Below, in pieces: positions 8,576-15,597 of a stretch of 32,790 nucleotides of DNA. Every line of letters begins with the position of its first letter. Positions within the stretch are counted from its first letter, which is position 1. The stretch spans positions 1-32,790 of the forward strand of contig NTKV01000009.1 of the NCBI GenBank assembly GCA_002457745.1. Direction: 5' to 3'. The notes beneath the pieces are model-generated. The model searched no databases, was not told the origin of the DNA, and saw nothing but the letters and a program-made list of their open reading frames with translations. The position numbers and the translations under genes were made by a program. Origin of the DNA: SAR116 cluster bacterium MED-G06 (lineage in GTDB: Bacteria > Pseudomonadota > Alphaproteobacteria > Puniceispirillales > Puniceispirillaceae).

Positions 8576-10884
8576 TCTGCTGCCTCCTTCTGGCCGTTCA
8601 ACGCCTCCCAGATGGCCTGCGGTGTTGCCGGCATGTCGATGTGAGCCACGCCAAGAGCATCGGTCAGGGCCGAGATCACCGCCTGTGGTGCGCCGATGGC
8701 GCCGGCCTCGCCGGACCCCTTCACACCCAGAAGGTTGTTCTCGCAGGGAATGTTGCGGAAATGGATGTCGAACGCCGGCAGATCGGACGCGCGGGGCAGC
8801 GCGTAATCCATCAGCGACCCGGCAACCAGCTGCCCCTGCGCATCAAAGGCCGCATATTCATGGATGGCCTGGCCGATACCCTGGGCGATACCGCCATGGA
8901 TCTGACCCGCCAGTGTCAACGGGTTGATCACAGATCCGAAATCATCAACCACCGTATAGCGAAGCAGATCGACCTTGCAGGTGCCGGGATCGACCTCAAG
9001 CTCAACCACATGGCATCCGTAGGGATAGGTCGCGCCATCGGTCGTGTACTGATGCTTTATGTCGAAAGGGTGCCCCCCGTCATCCGGCACCAGACGCAGG
9101 GCGAGATCCTCGATGGTGATGGACCGGTTGGTGCCGGGGGCCGAGAACAGCCCGTCGGCAAAGATGACCTCGTCAGCCTCGCAATCCAGAGCCTCAGCAG
9201 CATACGGCATGCCAGTCGCAATCGTCTTCGCGGCAACCTCGGCAACCGCCGAGCCCAGAATCGTCGTCATCCGCGCGCCACCTGTGGTGCCGGGCGGCGT
9301 CATGGCACTGTCACCCTGCAGGATCTCGATCTTGTCGGCATCATACCCAAGCCTGTCAGACAGGATCTGCGTGAGCGTGGTGCGGTGCCCCTGTCCGTTA
9401 TCCTGCTGTGCGGCCAATACCAGGATCGTGCCATCCTCACGGAATCTGACATCGACACCGCCATCGGTACCACCGCCACATTGCTCCAGATACATACCAA
9501 AACCGAAGCCGCGAAGCTTGCCCCGCGCCGCTGAATCCGCCTTGCGGGCAGCAAAGCCGTCATGGTCGGCGCGCGACAGCGCCTCCTCCATCAGCTCTGG
9601 CATCTCGCCACTGTCCACGGTGCCGCCACAGACCATGGCAAACGGTATCTGGTCAGCCCGGATCAGATTGCGGCGACGCACCTCGACCCGGTCGATCCCG
9701 ACATGGTCCGCGATGTGGTCCATCAGCCGTTCCATCACATAATTCGCCTCGGGGCGTCCAGCACCACGATAGGCATCTACCGCCGGGGTGTTCGTCATGA
9801 TCCCCAGAACGCGGAGACTTGCCACCGGAATGGCATAGTTCGTTGTGAGCGTGCGCGATCCCGACAGCGTCGGGATATAGGTGCTGTAGTTTGACAGCCA
9901 TGATCCCATATTCGCGTGCACGGTCACGGCCAGCGCGTGAACCTTGCCATCGGCATCAATCACGGCGCGCGCCTTGGTGCGGTTGTCACGGCCATGCAGA
10001 TCAGACACGAAACTGTCGGACCGTGCCTGCTTCCAGCGCAGCCTGCGGCCAAGCCGCCGCGCAGCCCAGGCGATGACCAGCTGTTCAGGATGGAGGAAGA
10101 TCTTGAAGCCGAACGCACCGCCGACATCGCCGGTGCGGATGCGGAGCGCGGCGCGGTCCATGCCAAGGGCATCAGCCATCTGTTCGGCAAGCCCGACCGG
10201 CCCCTGCGTGCCACACCATATATCCAACGTCCCGGGCGCCTCTCCCGGCTCGGCAATCATCGGGCGGGTTTCCATCGAATTGATGATCACCCGGTTGTTG
10301 ATCACATCGATGTCGAACAATTCCATGCCGGCTGCCGCGGCCCCCTCGATGACCGCATCGGTGGCGGCATGATTGCCTTCCACCCAGTTGAAGGCGATGT
10401 TGTCCGGATATTCCGCATACAGCTGCGGTGCCCCGGGCGCGATGGCGTCATAGACATCAGTCACAGCTGGCAAGCTGTCATAGCGGGCATCGATCAGTTC
10501 GACGGCGTCCTGTGCGATGGTGTCATTATCCGCCACCACAACAGCGACAACATCTCCGACGGTGCGGTTCACATCGCGCACCATCGCCGGATGGGTAACC
10601 TTTGTCATGGTCTGGCCGTCTTCGTTCTTCAGCCAATGCATACACTGGATTTCCCCGACACCGTCAGCGTCGAGATCGGCCTGTGTGGCAACAAGATGAA
10701 CCCCGTCAAGCGCGGCCGCCGCCGATACATCCACAGACAAAAGCCGCGCATGCGCCATCGGCGCCCGCAGAAAGGCAACGACAAGACCGGTTCCGGGATC
10801 GATATCATCCGTATACCGTCCCTGACCGGTGATCAGACGTGCATCCTCAAGGCGCGGGATGGCCTGGCCAACACCAAACTTCAT
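8572..10884 (-). CDS. xanthine dehydrogenase-family molybdopterin-binding subunit (form II CoxL-like)
   Basis: A 770-residue large subunit of the molybdenum hydroxylase family (xanthine dehydrogenase, aldehyde oxidase, CO dehydrogenase). It has the N-terminal hammerhead domain (RLEDARLITGQGRY), the cofactor-binding GGAFGFK (255-261), the active-site loop AYRGAGR (371-377) and the catalytic Glu726 in VKGSGEAGAIG. AYRGAGR is the form II signature. True CO dehydrogenases (form I) carry AYRCSFR, so CO oxidation is not supported and the substrate is unknown. Normal enzymes of this family need an FAD subunit and a 2Fe-2S subunit, and neither is encoded next to it or elsewhere in the window. The start at 10884 has AGGAG about 8 nt upstream. 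It lies 24 bp after the phosphatidyltransferase gene and overlaps msrB by 4 bp. Confidence 0.9.
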   Translation of the reverse strand: MKFGVGQAIPRLEDARLITGQGRYTDDIDPGTGLVVAFLRAPMAHARLLSVDVSAAAALDGVHLVATQADLDADGVGEIQCMHWLKNEDGQTMTKVTHPAMVRDVNRTVGDVVAVVVADNDTIAQDAVELIDARYDSLPAVTDVYDAIAPGAPQLYAEYPDNIAFNWVEGNHAATDAVIEGAAAAGMELFDIDVINNRVIINSMETRPMIAEPGEAPGTLDIWCGTQGPVGLAEQMADALGMDRAALRIRTGDVGGAFGFKIFLHPEQLVIAWAARRLGRRLRWKQARSDSFVSDLHGRDNRTKARAVIDADGKVHALAVTVHANMGSWLSNYSTYIPTLSGSRTLTTNYAIPVASLRVLGIMTNTPAVDAYRGAGRPEANYVMERLMDHIADHVGIDRVEVRRRNLIRADQIPFAMVCGGTVDSGEMPELMEEALSRADHDGFAARKADSAARGKLRGFGFGMYLEQCGGGTDGGVDVRFREDGTILVLAAQQDNGQGHRTTLTQILSDRLGYDADKIEILQGDSAMTPPGTTGGARMTTILGSAVAEVAAKTIATGMPYAAEALDCEADEVIFADGLFSAPGTNRSITIEDLALRLVPDDGGHPFDIKHQYTTDGATYPYGCHVVELEVDPGTCKVDLLRYTVVDDFGSVINPLTLAGQIHGGIAQGIGQAIHEYAAFDAQGQLVAGSLMDYALPRASDLPAFDIHFRNIPCENNLLGVKGSGEAGAIGAPQAVISALTDALGVAHIDMPATPQAIWEALNGQKEAAE

Positions 10885-10908
10885 GTTATCTCTCCTGCGA
10901 TTGCAGTC

Positions 10909-11517
10909 TCACCCGTCGCTGAACTGCATGATGGCACTCCAGACCCGCGTACCCGTCGTGATCCAGCATAGCAATCCGAACACCCATGCCAATGGCACAA
11001 AGACCTGCGGGAACAGGACCACTATGACTAGGAAAATGATGGTCTCCCCGCCCTCGGTCAAGCCGCCGAGATAGAAGAAGCCCTTTTTTCCACGCGCCTC
11101 TGTCGAAATGCCGCGCTTCTGCGCGATGATGGCATAGGCCAGAAAACTTGAACCGGTGCCGACAAAACTGAAGATCAGAAAAGCGGCGGCAAGCGCGTGG
11201 CCCGGGTCGGCGAGCGCAAGGCCGAAGGGCACCGCGCTGTAGAAAATGAAATCCAGCGTGATATCAAGGTAGGCCCCGAGGTCGGTCGACCCGCTGGCCC
11301 GCGCCACCGCGCCGTCAAGGCCATCACACAGCCGGTTCGCGAGGATCAGCAGCGCGGCAGTCACCGGCGCGCCGAGGGCCGCCGCCATCGCCGCCGCGAT
11401 TCCCAGGCCAAAGCCGAACCAGGAGACAGCATTTGGCGACACCCCGATGCGCGCCAGACCACGGCCGACCGGGTCAAGACACCGGTCTATCCATGGCCGG
11501 AGGGCGGCGTCAAACAT
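10909..11517 (-). CDS. CDP-alcohol phosphatidyltransferase family membrane protein
   Basis: A 202-residue integral membrane enzyme that should transfer a phosphatidyl-type group from a CDP-linked donor to an alcohol, as in phospholipid headgroup synthesis. The signature runs from Asp65 to Asp89: D65-x2-D68-G69, A72-R73, then G81, D85 and D89, so all catalytic acidic residues are present. The stretch between AR and G is 7 residues, one shorter than the commonly quoted pattern. Several hydrophobic segments follow (about 29-63, 83-125, 155-190). It starts 5 bp after the stop of the PSD-like gene without a clear ribosome binding site, which suggests coupled translation. Pairing with a PSD homologue resembles the usual pssA-psd pair, but the donor and acceptor here are unknown. 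Confidence 0.85.
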   Translation of the reverse strand: MFDAALRPWIDRCLDPVGRGLARIGVSPNAVSWFGFGLGIAAAMAAALGAPVTAALLILANRLCDGLDGAVARASGSTDLGAYLDITLDFIFYSAVPFGLALADPGHALAAAFLIFSFVGTGSSFLAYAIIAQKRGISTEARGKKGFFYLGGLTEGGETIIFLVIVVLFPQVFVPLAWVFGLLCWITTGTRVWSAIMQFSDG

Positions 11518-11522
11518 GGTGA

Positions 11523-12209
11523 TTAGCTACGCCGTCTGGCAAGCATCGTTTCGCCGGCAAGAACGGTCTGCCCGGGCGCGACCATGATCGCCGCGTCGGC
11601 TGGCAGAAACAGGTCGGTCATGCCGCCGATCCGCGCCATGCCAAGCGGCGCGCCAGCCGCCAGATATTTCCCCGGACCGAAGCGACAGACAAGGTGGCGC
11701 GCGGTGTTGCTGCCAATCTGTACCAGCAGGACACGGGTACCATCCTCGGCCTCGATGGTGATTTCGCGCCGTTCATTGTCGCGGCGGGCCAGAGCCATAT
11801 CCTCGCTCGACCGGAACAGCCCCGGAATGAGGAAATTATCGACAATCCGTCCACCAAGCGGGCTTCGCTGCAACTGGGCATCGGCAAGGCCTGTGCGGAT
11901 GGTGATGCGATGACCTGCCTCAATTCCGGTGCCGGCTGGCCCCTCAACAGCGCCGCTGACCACTGCCAGCACCTTGCCGTCGGCGGGTGCCAGGATGGCA
12001 GTGTCGTCATCCGGAATCTGCCGTGCAGGAAGGCGCAGGATATAGCGGAGCCAGACCATCAGACCAAGCGCGAAACTGCCAAGCGGCAGGGCGATGAAGG
12101 TCAGGATGATGGTGATCATGCCGGCAAGTGCCAGGACTGGCCAGCCCTCGGCGGCGATCCAGCCTTCCGGCGGGTCGTTGCGACTATGCTGTGAATGCTG
12201 GTCTGTCAT
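11523..12209 (-). CDS. phosphatidylserine decarboxylase homologue lacking the pyruvoyl serine
   Basis: A 228-residue protein with the layout of the short-form PSD proenzyme: N-terminal membrane hairpin (about 23-58), PADGKV (75-80), a segment matching the CHVNR-x-P-x-x-GRI region, DNER (144-147), and a C-terminal FLP...GQTVLAGET block. The two residues that make a PSD work are gone. The family's GS self-cleavage pair reads Gly195-Gly196 (RIGGMTD where RFGSRxD is expected), so no pyruvoyl group can form there by serinolysis. The conserved His of HVNR is also lost (DAQLQR, 110-115). It is therefore unlikely to be an active PSD; a lipid-binding, regulatory or new catalytic role is inference. I chose ATG 12209 because AGG-rich sequence lies just upstream; a TTG at 12245 would overlap the preceding gene. 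Confidence 0.8.
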   Translation of the reverse strand: MTDQHSQHSRNDPPEGWIAAEGWPVLALAGMITIILTFIALPLGSFALGLMVWLRYILRLPARQIPDDDTAILAPADGKVLAVVSGAVEGPAGTGIEAGHRITIRTGLADAQLQRSPLGGRIVDNFLIPGLFRSSEDMALARRDNERREITIEAEDGTRVLLVQIGSNTARHLVCRFGPGKYLAAGAPLGMARIGGMTDLFLPADAAIMVAPGQTVLAGETMLARRRS

Positions 12210-12228
12210 TATCCTGCCTGCCACACAC

Positions 12229-13410
12229 CTATTTCGGAATGGCAAAGATCTGGTTCGGGAAAATCAGGTCGGGATCGTTGATCGCCGCTGCATTGCGACG
12301 GACTATATCGACATATTTGATGCCCTCGCCGTAAGAGCGATAGGCAATCCGCCATAGCGCGTCACCCTGCTGCACGATCACCAGACGGCTGCCGTCCAGC
12401 CCCTGCGACAGGTCCCGCGTCGCCACCGGCAGCTCGTAGGTGGCAACAGTCCTGCCATCGCTGTCAGCCAGCGCGAACCGCATCACCCGCTGCGCCCGGC
12501 TGGCATCCACGCGGCCGACCACCTGCCAGCGACCATCCGCCCCGACATCGGCAACACCAAAGGCCTTGTCCCCTGCCTCGACACGAACCGAAACACCGCC
12601 ACGCGATGCCCCGGATACAGTCAGCCTGCCATCGTCCTGCCAGGACAGTGAGCGCGGCGCGATCGCCGGCCCGGCCACCGGCATCTCCGGATCATCGACT
12701 GTCACCGCTTCGGTTGTGTCACCGGAGGCATCGGCCACAACAACCTGCTGCGCGGTATCCGGCGCGTCATCCGGTGATTGCAGAAGTTCGGGAATTGCGG
12801 TTTCGGTCTGCGGCAGCAGCGCAACAAGGGGCCGTTGGTCATCGCTCTCGCCAACCTTGATGGCGAGTGTCTGAGCGGCGATCTCGGTTTCACCATCCGC
12901 AGTCTTTGCGCCGACGGATACCAGATGCTCACCGGTGCCGAGCGCCTTGTCCGGAACAATGACCCACTCACCGGAGGCATCGGCAGTGGTTGTCCCGAGA
13001 ATGATTTCACCTTCAAAAACTGTCACCTCGGCAAAAGGCGGAGCCTTGCCAGCAAACACAGCATTCCCGTCCGGCTTTACCTGCGCCAGATCGATAATCA
13101 CGAGGGATGTCGACCCGGGCACAGCGGCGTCGGACGTGCCCGCCGCCTCACCGGCATCGGATCCGGCAGAAGCGTCATTGGCCGTGCTGGCCGCGCCGCC
13201 GGCTGTCGCCGGGCCTGCCCCTTCCGGGGCGGCTGTCTCGGCCACCACAACCGCCGGCTGTCCCGTTTCAGCCTGCGGCGCAACGGTCTGTTGCTCGCCA
13301 TCGTCCAGAAGCACGACCGCAAGCGCAACCACCGCAATCGCGGCACCCGCACCAACAAGGATATAGGTCAACAACCTCACGAAAACATACCTTTTCACTG
13401 GCGAATTCAC
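12229..13410 (-). CDS. membrane-anchored LysM and Ig-like domain protein
   Basis: A protein of about 393 residues with one N-terminal transmembrane helix (about 12-31), an Ala/Gly/Thr-rich linker (about 40-95), an Ig-like domain (about 100-185, LAQVKPDGNAVFAGKAPP), a second acidic linker, another beta-rich segment (about 255-325), and a C-terminal LysM domain (about 342-393, VQQGDALWRIAYRSYGEG...LIFPNQIF). LysM binds peptidoglycan, so the protein probably spans from inner membrane to cell wall. The start is uncertain: GTG at 13410, 13398 and 13380 are all possible and none has a clear ribosome binding site. It heads the minus-strand run and lies 19 bp before the PSD-like gene. Its specific function is not recognised. 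Confidence 0.82.
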   Translation of the reverse strand: MNSPVKRYVFVRLLTYILVGAGAAIAVVALAVVLLDDGEQQTVAPQAETGQPAVVVAETAAPEGAGPATAGGAASTANDASAGSDAGEAAGTSDAAVPGSTSLVIIDLAQVKPDGNAVFAGKAPPFAEVTVFEGEIILGTTTADASGEWVIVPDKALGTGEHLVSVGAKTADGETEIAAQTLAIKVGESDDQRPLVALLPQTETAIPELLQSPDDAPDTAQQVVVADASGDTTEAVTVDDPEMPVAGPAIAPRSLSWQDDGRLTVSGASRGGVSVRVEAGDKAFGVADVGADGRWQVVGRVDASRAQRVMRFALADSDGRTVATYELPVATRDLSQGLDGSRLVIVQQGDALWRIAYRSYGEGIKYVDIVRRNAAAINDPDLIFPNQIFAIPK

Positions 13411-13477
13411 TGGCGAAAAACTGCTACCAGCGTAATGCTATAAAGAAATCGATACAATCATGGGATAGACGTTAAAC

Positions 13478-14044
13478 ATGAAAAAAATCTGCGTTTTTGC
13501 CGGTGCCGCCCCCGGCGTTGACCCTGTTTACAGCGAAGCAGCCTACGAACTGGGTCGGGTGGTCGCCGGCCTCGGGATGGGGCTGGTCTATGGTGGCGGA
13601 CGCAGCGGATTGATGGGACAGGTGGCCGATGGGGCGATCGATGCCGGCGGCCATGTGACCGGGATCATCCCGAAATTTCTCGACAGGGTGGAAATCGGAC
13701 ATGAAGGCGTAACCAAGCTTCATGTGATCGATACCATGCATCAGCGTAAAGAGATGATGTATAGCGAAAGCGATGCCTTCATGGTGTTGCCTGGCGGGCT
13801 TGGCACCCTTGACGAGACCATGGAGATCACCACCTGGCGCCAGCTTGATCTTCACAAGAAACCGGTCATCATCCTGAACATCAACGGGTATTGGGACCAT
13901 CTGCTTGCCATGCTGCAAAAGGTCATCTCGGAAGGCTTCATGCATCATGATCATCTTGATCATTTCGAGACGGTCGCGAAGGTATCGGAAGTGGTCCCGC
14001 ATCTGAAATCACTTGGTCATGACACCCCCATGACAAAGCCATGA
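13478..14044 (+). CDS. LOG family protein (nucleoside 5'-monophosphate phosphoribohydrolase)
   Basis: A 188-residue Rossmann-fold protein of the LOG/TIGR00730 family. Members hydrolyse the N-glycosidic bond of nucleoside monophosphates, including cytokinin ribotides in plants; the bacterial substrate is often unknown. The diagnostic PGGLGTLDE lies at 105-113, and MHQRK (87-91) matches the usual MHxRK arginine-lysine element. The N-terminal glycine loop reads VFAGAAPGVDPVY instead of the usual VFCGSS start. It is transcribed divergently from the LysM gene across a 67-bp gap, with a TACAAT -10-like hexamer at 13453. Its last codons and stop fall inside an 11-bp tandem repeat. Confidence 0.88.
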   Translation: MKKICVFAGAAPGVDPVYSEAAYELGRVVAGLGMGLVYGGGRSGLMGQVADGAIDAGGHVTGIIPKFLDRVEIGHEGVTKLHVIDTMHQRKEMMYSESDAFMVLPGGLGTLDETMEITTWRQLDLHKKPVIILNINGYWDHLLAMLQKVISEGFMHHDHLDHFETVAKVSEVVPHLKSLGHDTPMTKP

Positions 14045-14083
14045 CAGCCCCGTGGCGAAGCCGTGACAAGGCTGTGAAGGGCC
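14018..14083. repeat. degenerate 11-bp tandem repeat, six units
   Basis: Six consecutive 11-bp units start at 14018, 14029, 14040, 14051, 14062 and 14073. The consensus is close to CATGACAAAGC; units 1-3 share CATGACA, unit 5 has CGTGACA, and units 4 and 6 are more diverged. The array covers the last nine codons and the stop of the LOG gene and runs 39 bp into the noncoding DNA. The period is not a multiple of three, so changes in copy number would alter the C-terminus. Confidence 0.6.
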
Positions 14084-14115
14084 ACTGATCACACCTGCAT
14101 CGCGGCGCATTTGCC

Positions 14116-14144
14116 TTGCGAAACCATGCCATGAACAGTACAAG
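14116..14144 (+). promoter_or_regulatory. predicted sigma-70 promoter for icd
   Basis: TTGCGA (14116-14121) and TACAAG (14139-14144) are separated by 17 bp, each matching 4 of 6 consensus positions. Transcription would begin near 14151, giving a leader of about 170 nt before icd. The call rests on consensus match only. Confidence 0.35.
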
Positions 14145-14167
14145 ACCCTGACGCCGCGCAGGGGGAG

Positions 14168-14253
14168 CGCCGGTGCCTATCCGTACGCCCTCCCGCAGCA
14201 TGACAGCCCTCCGCTCTGGCCAGGTGCCGGCGATGGGCTCACCGGCGTTTTTT
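14168..14253 (+). promoter_or_regulatory. terminator-like hairpin with competing upstream pairing, before icd
   Basis: GCCGG (14226-14230) pairs with CCGGC (14242-14246) and is followed by G and six T (14248-14253), an intrinsic terminator pattern. It ends 70 bp before the icd start and 209 bp after the LOG stop. CGCCGGTG at 14168-14175 is exactly complementary to CACCGGCG at 14240-14247. That pairing would sequester the terminator's 3' arm and so could act as an antiterminator. The element is either simply the LOG terminator or an attenuator in the icd leader. Confidence 0.45.
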
Positions 14254-14323
14254 GTGTGCCGGACCTTGTGTTCCGGTCGGGCGCTGCGGCACCCGCACTA
14301 TGCCATGACGGAAGGATTGATGG

Positions 14324-15541
14324 ATGTCCCGGATTAAAGTGAAGACCCCCGTTGTCGAGATCGACGGCGACGAGATGACCCGCATCATCTGGCAGAAGAT
14401 CAAGGACAAGCTGATCTTCCCCTATCTCGATATCGACCTGAAATATTACGACCTCGGAATCGAAAAACGCGACGAGACCAACGACCAGATCACCGTCGAC
14501 AGCGCCAACGCCATCAAGGAATATGGTGTCGGTGTCAAATGCGCGACGATCACGCCGGACGAAGACCGGGTCGAGGAATTCGGTCTGAAGGAAATGTACC
14601 GTTCGCCGAATGGCACCATCCGCAACATCCTTGGCGGCACCGTGTTCCGGCAGCCGATCATCTGTGAAAACGTGCCGCGTCTGGTGCCTGGCTGGACCCG
14701 CCCGATCGTCATCGGCCGTCATGCCTTTGGTGACCAGTATCGCGCCACCGACTTTGTCGTCGAAGGCGCCGGCAAGCTGACCATGACTTTCACCCCGGCA
14801 GACGGCAGCGCGCCTGTCACCCGCGAGGTTTTTGACTTCCCGGACGGCGGCGTGGCGATGTCGATGTACAATCTTGACGAGTCGATCCGCGGCTTTGCAC
14901 GGGCCTGCATGAATTACGGGCTTGATCTTGGCTGGCCGGTCTATCTGTCGACCAAGAACACCATCATGAAAGCCTATGACGGCCGCTTCAAGGATCTGTT
15001 CGAGGAGGTCTTCGAGACTGAATTCGAGGACAAGTTCCGCGACGCCGGCATCACCTACGAGCACCGCCTGATCGACGATATGGTCGCCTGCGCGCTGAAG
15101 TGGAACGGCGGCTTCGTCTGGGCCTGTAAGAACTATGACGGCGATGTGCAGTCCGACACCGTGGCCCAGGGCTTTGGCTCGCTTGGCCTGATGACATCGG
15201 TTCTGATGACCCCCGACGGCAAGACTGTCGAAGCAGAGGCCGCGCATGGCACGGTCACCAGACATTACCGCCAGCATCAGCAGGGCAAGGACACATCGAC
15301 CAACCCGATTGCGTCAATCTTCGCCTGGACCCGTGGCCTCGGCTACCGCGCCAAATTCGACGATACACCGGATGTTGCAGCCTTTGCCGCAACGCTGGAG
15401 CGTGTCTGCATCGAGACGGTTGAAGGTGGCCAGATGACCAAGGATCTGGCGCTGCTGATCGGCAAGGACCAGCCGTTCCTGACCACGGACGCGTTCCTCG
15501 ACGCGCTGGACGACAATCTGAAGACAGCGATGAACGTCTGA
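14324..15541 (+). CDS. icd: NADP-dependent isocitrate dehydrogenase
   Basis: A 405-residue dimeric isocitrate dehydrogenase of the eukaryote-like type common in alphaproteobacteria. It oxidises isocitrate to 2-oxoglutarate with NADP in the TCA cycle. It begins [19 protein letters not shown]. The substrate loop [19 protein letters not shown] is intact, as are the catalytic Lys/Tyr and metal Asp region ([20 protein letters not shown]) and the cofactor segment [12 protein letters not shown]. Length matches the family. The start has GAAGGA 7 nt upstream. A leader with a possible attenuator precedes it. It converges on alaS with 37 bp between the stops. Confidence 0.96.
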   Translation: MSRIKVKTPVVEIDGDEMTRIIWQKIKDKLIFPYLDIDLKYYDLGIEKRDETNDQITVDSANAIKEYGVGVKCATITPDEDRVEEFGLKEMYRSPNGTIRNILGGTVFRQPIICENVPRLVPGWTRPIVIGRHAFGDQYRATDFVVEGAGKLTMTFTPADGSAPVTREVFDFPDGGVAMSMYNLDESIRGFARACMNYGLDLGWPVYLSTKNTIMKAYDGRFKDLFEEVFETEFEDKFRDAGITYEHRLIDDMVACALKWNGGFVWACKNYDGDVQSDTVAQGFGSLGLMTSVLMTPDGKTVEAEAAHGTVTRHYRQHQQGKDTSTNPIASIFAWTRGLGYRAKFDDTPDVAAFAATLERVCIETVEGGQMTKDLALLIGKDQPFLTTDAFLDALDDNLKTAMNV

Positions 15542-15553
15542 TCAGGCGGTCTG

Positions 15554-15597
15554 AAAAACCTGCAGGTGTCGGCGGCGGTTAAAGCGCGGCCGACACC
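15554..15597 (-). terminator. possible intrinsic terminator of alaS
   Basis: GCCGACACC (15589-15597) and GGTGTCGGC (15565-15573) form a perfect 9-bp stem with a 15-nt loop. Read on the minus strand, five T (15554-15558) come six bases after the stem. The hairpin overlaps the alaS stop codon, and the offset T run lowers confidence. Confidence 0.45.

Noticed and set aside
8572-10884. Carbon monoxide dehydrogenase large subunit
   Set aside because: The active-site loop is AYRGAGR (form II), not AYRCSFR, and no coxM or coxS is adjacent, so CO oxidation is not supported.
14177-15277. 366-codon open frame on the minus strand
   Set aside because: It is antisense to icd, with no ribosome binding site or domain of its own.
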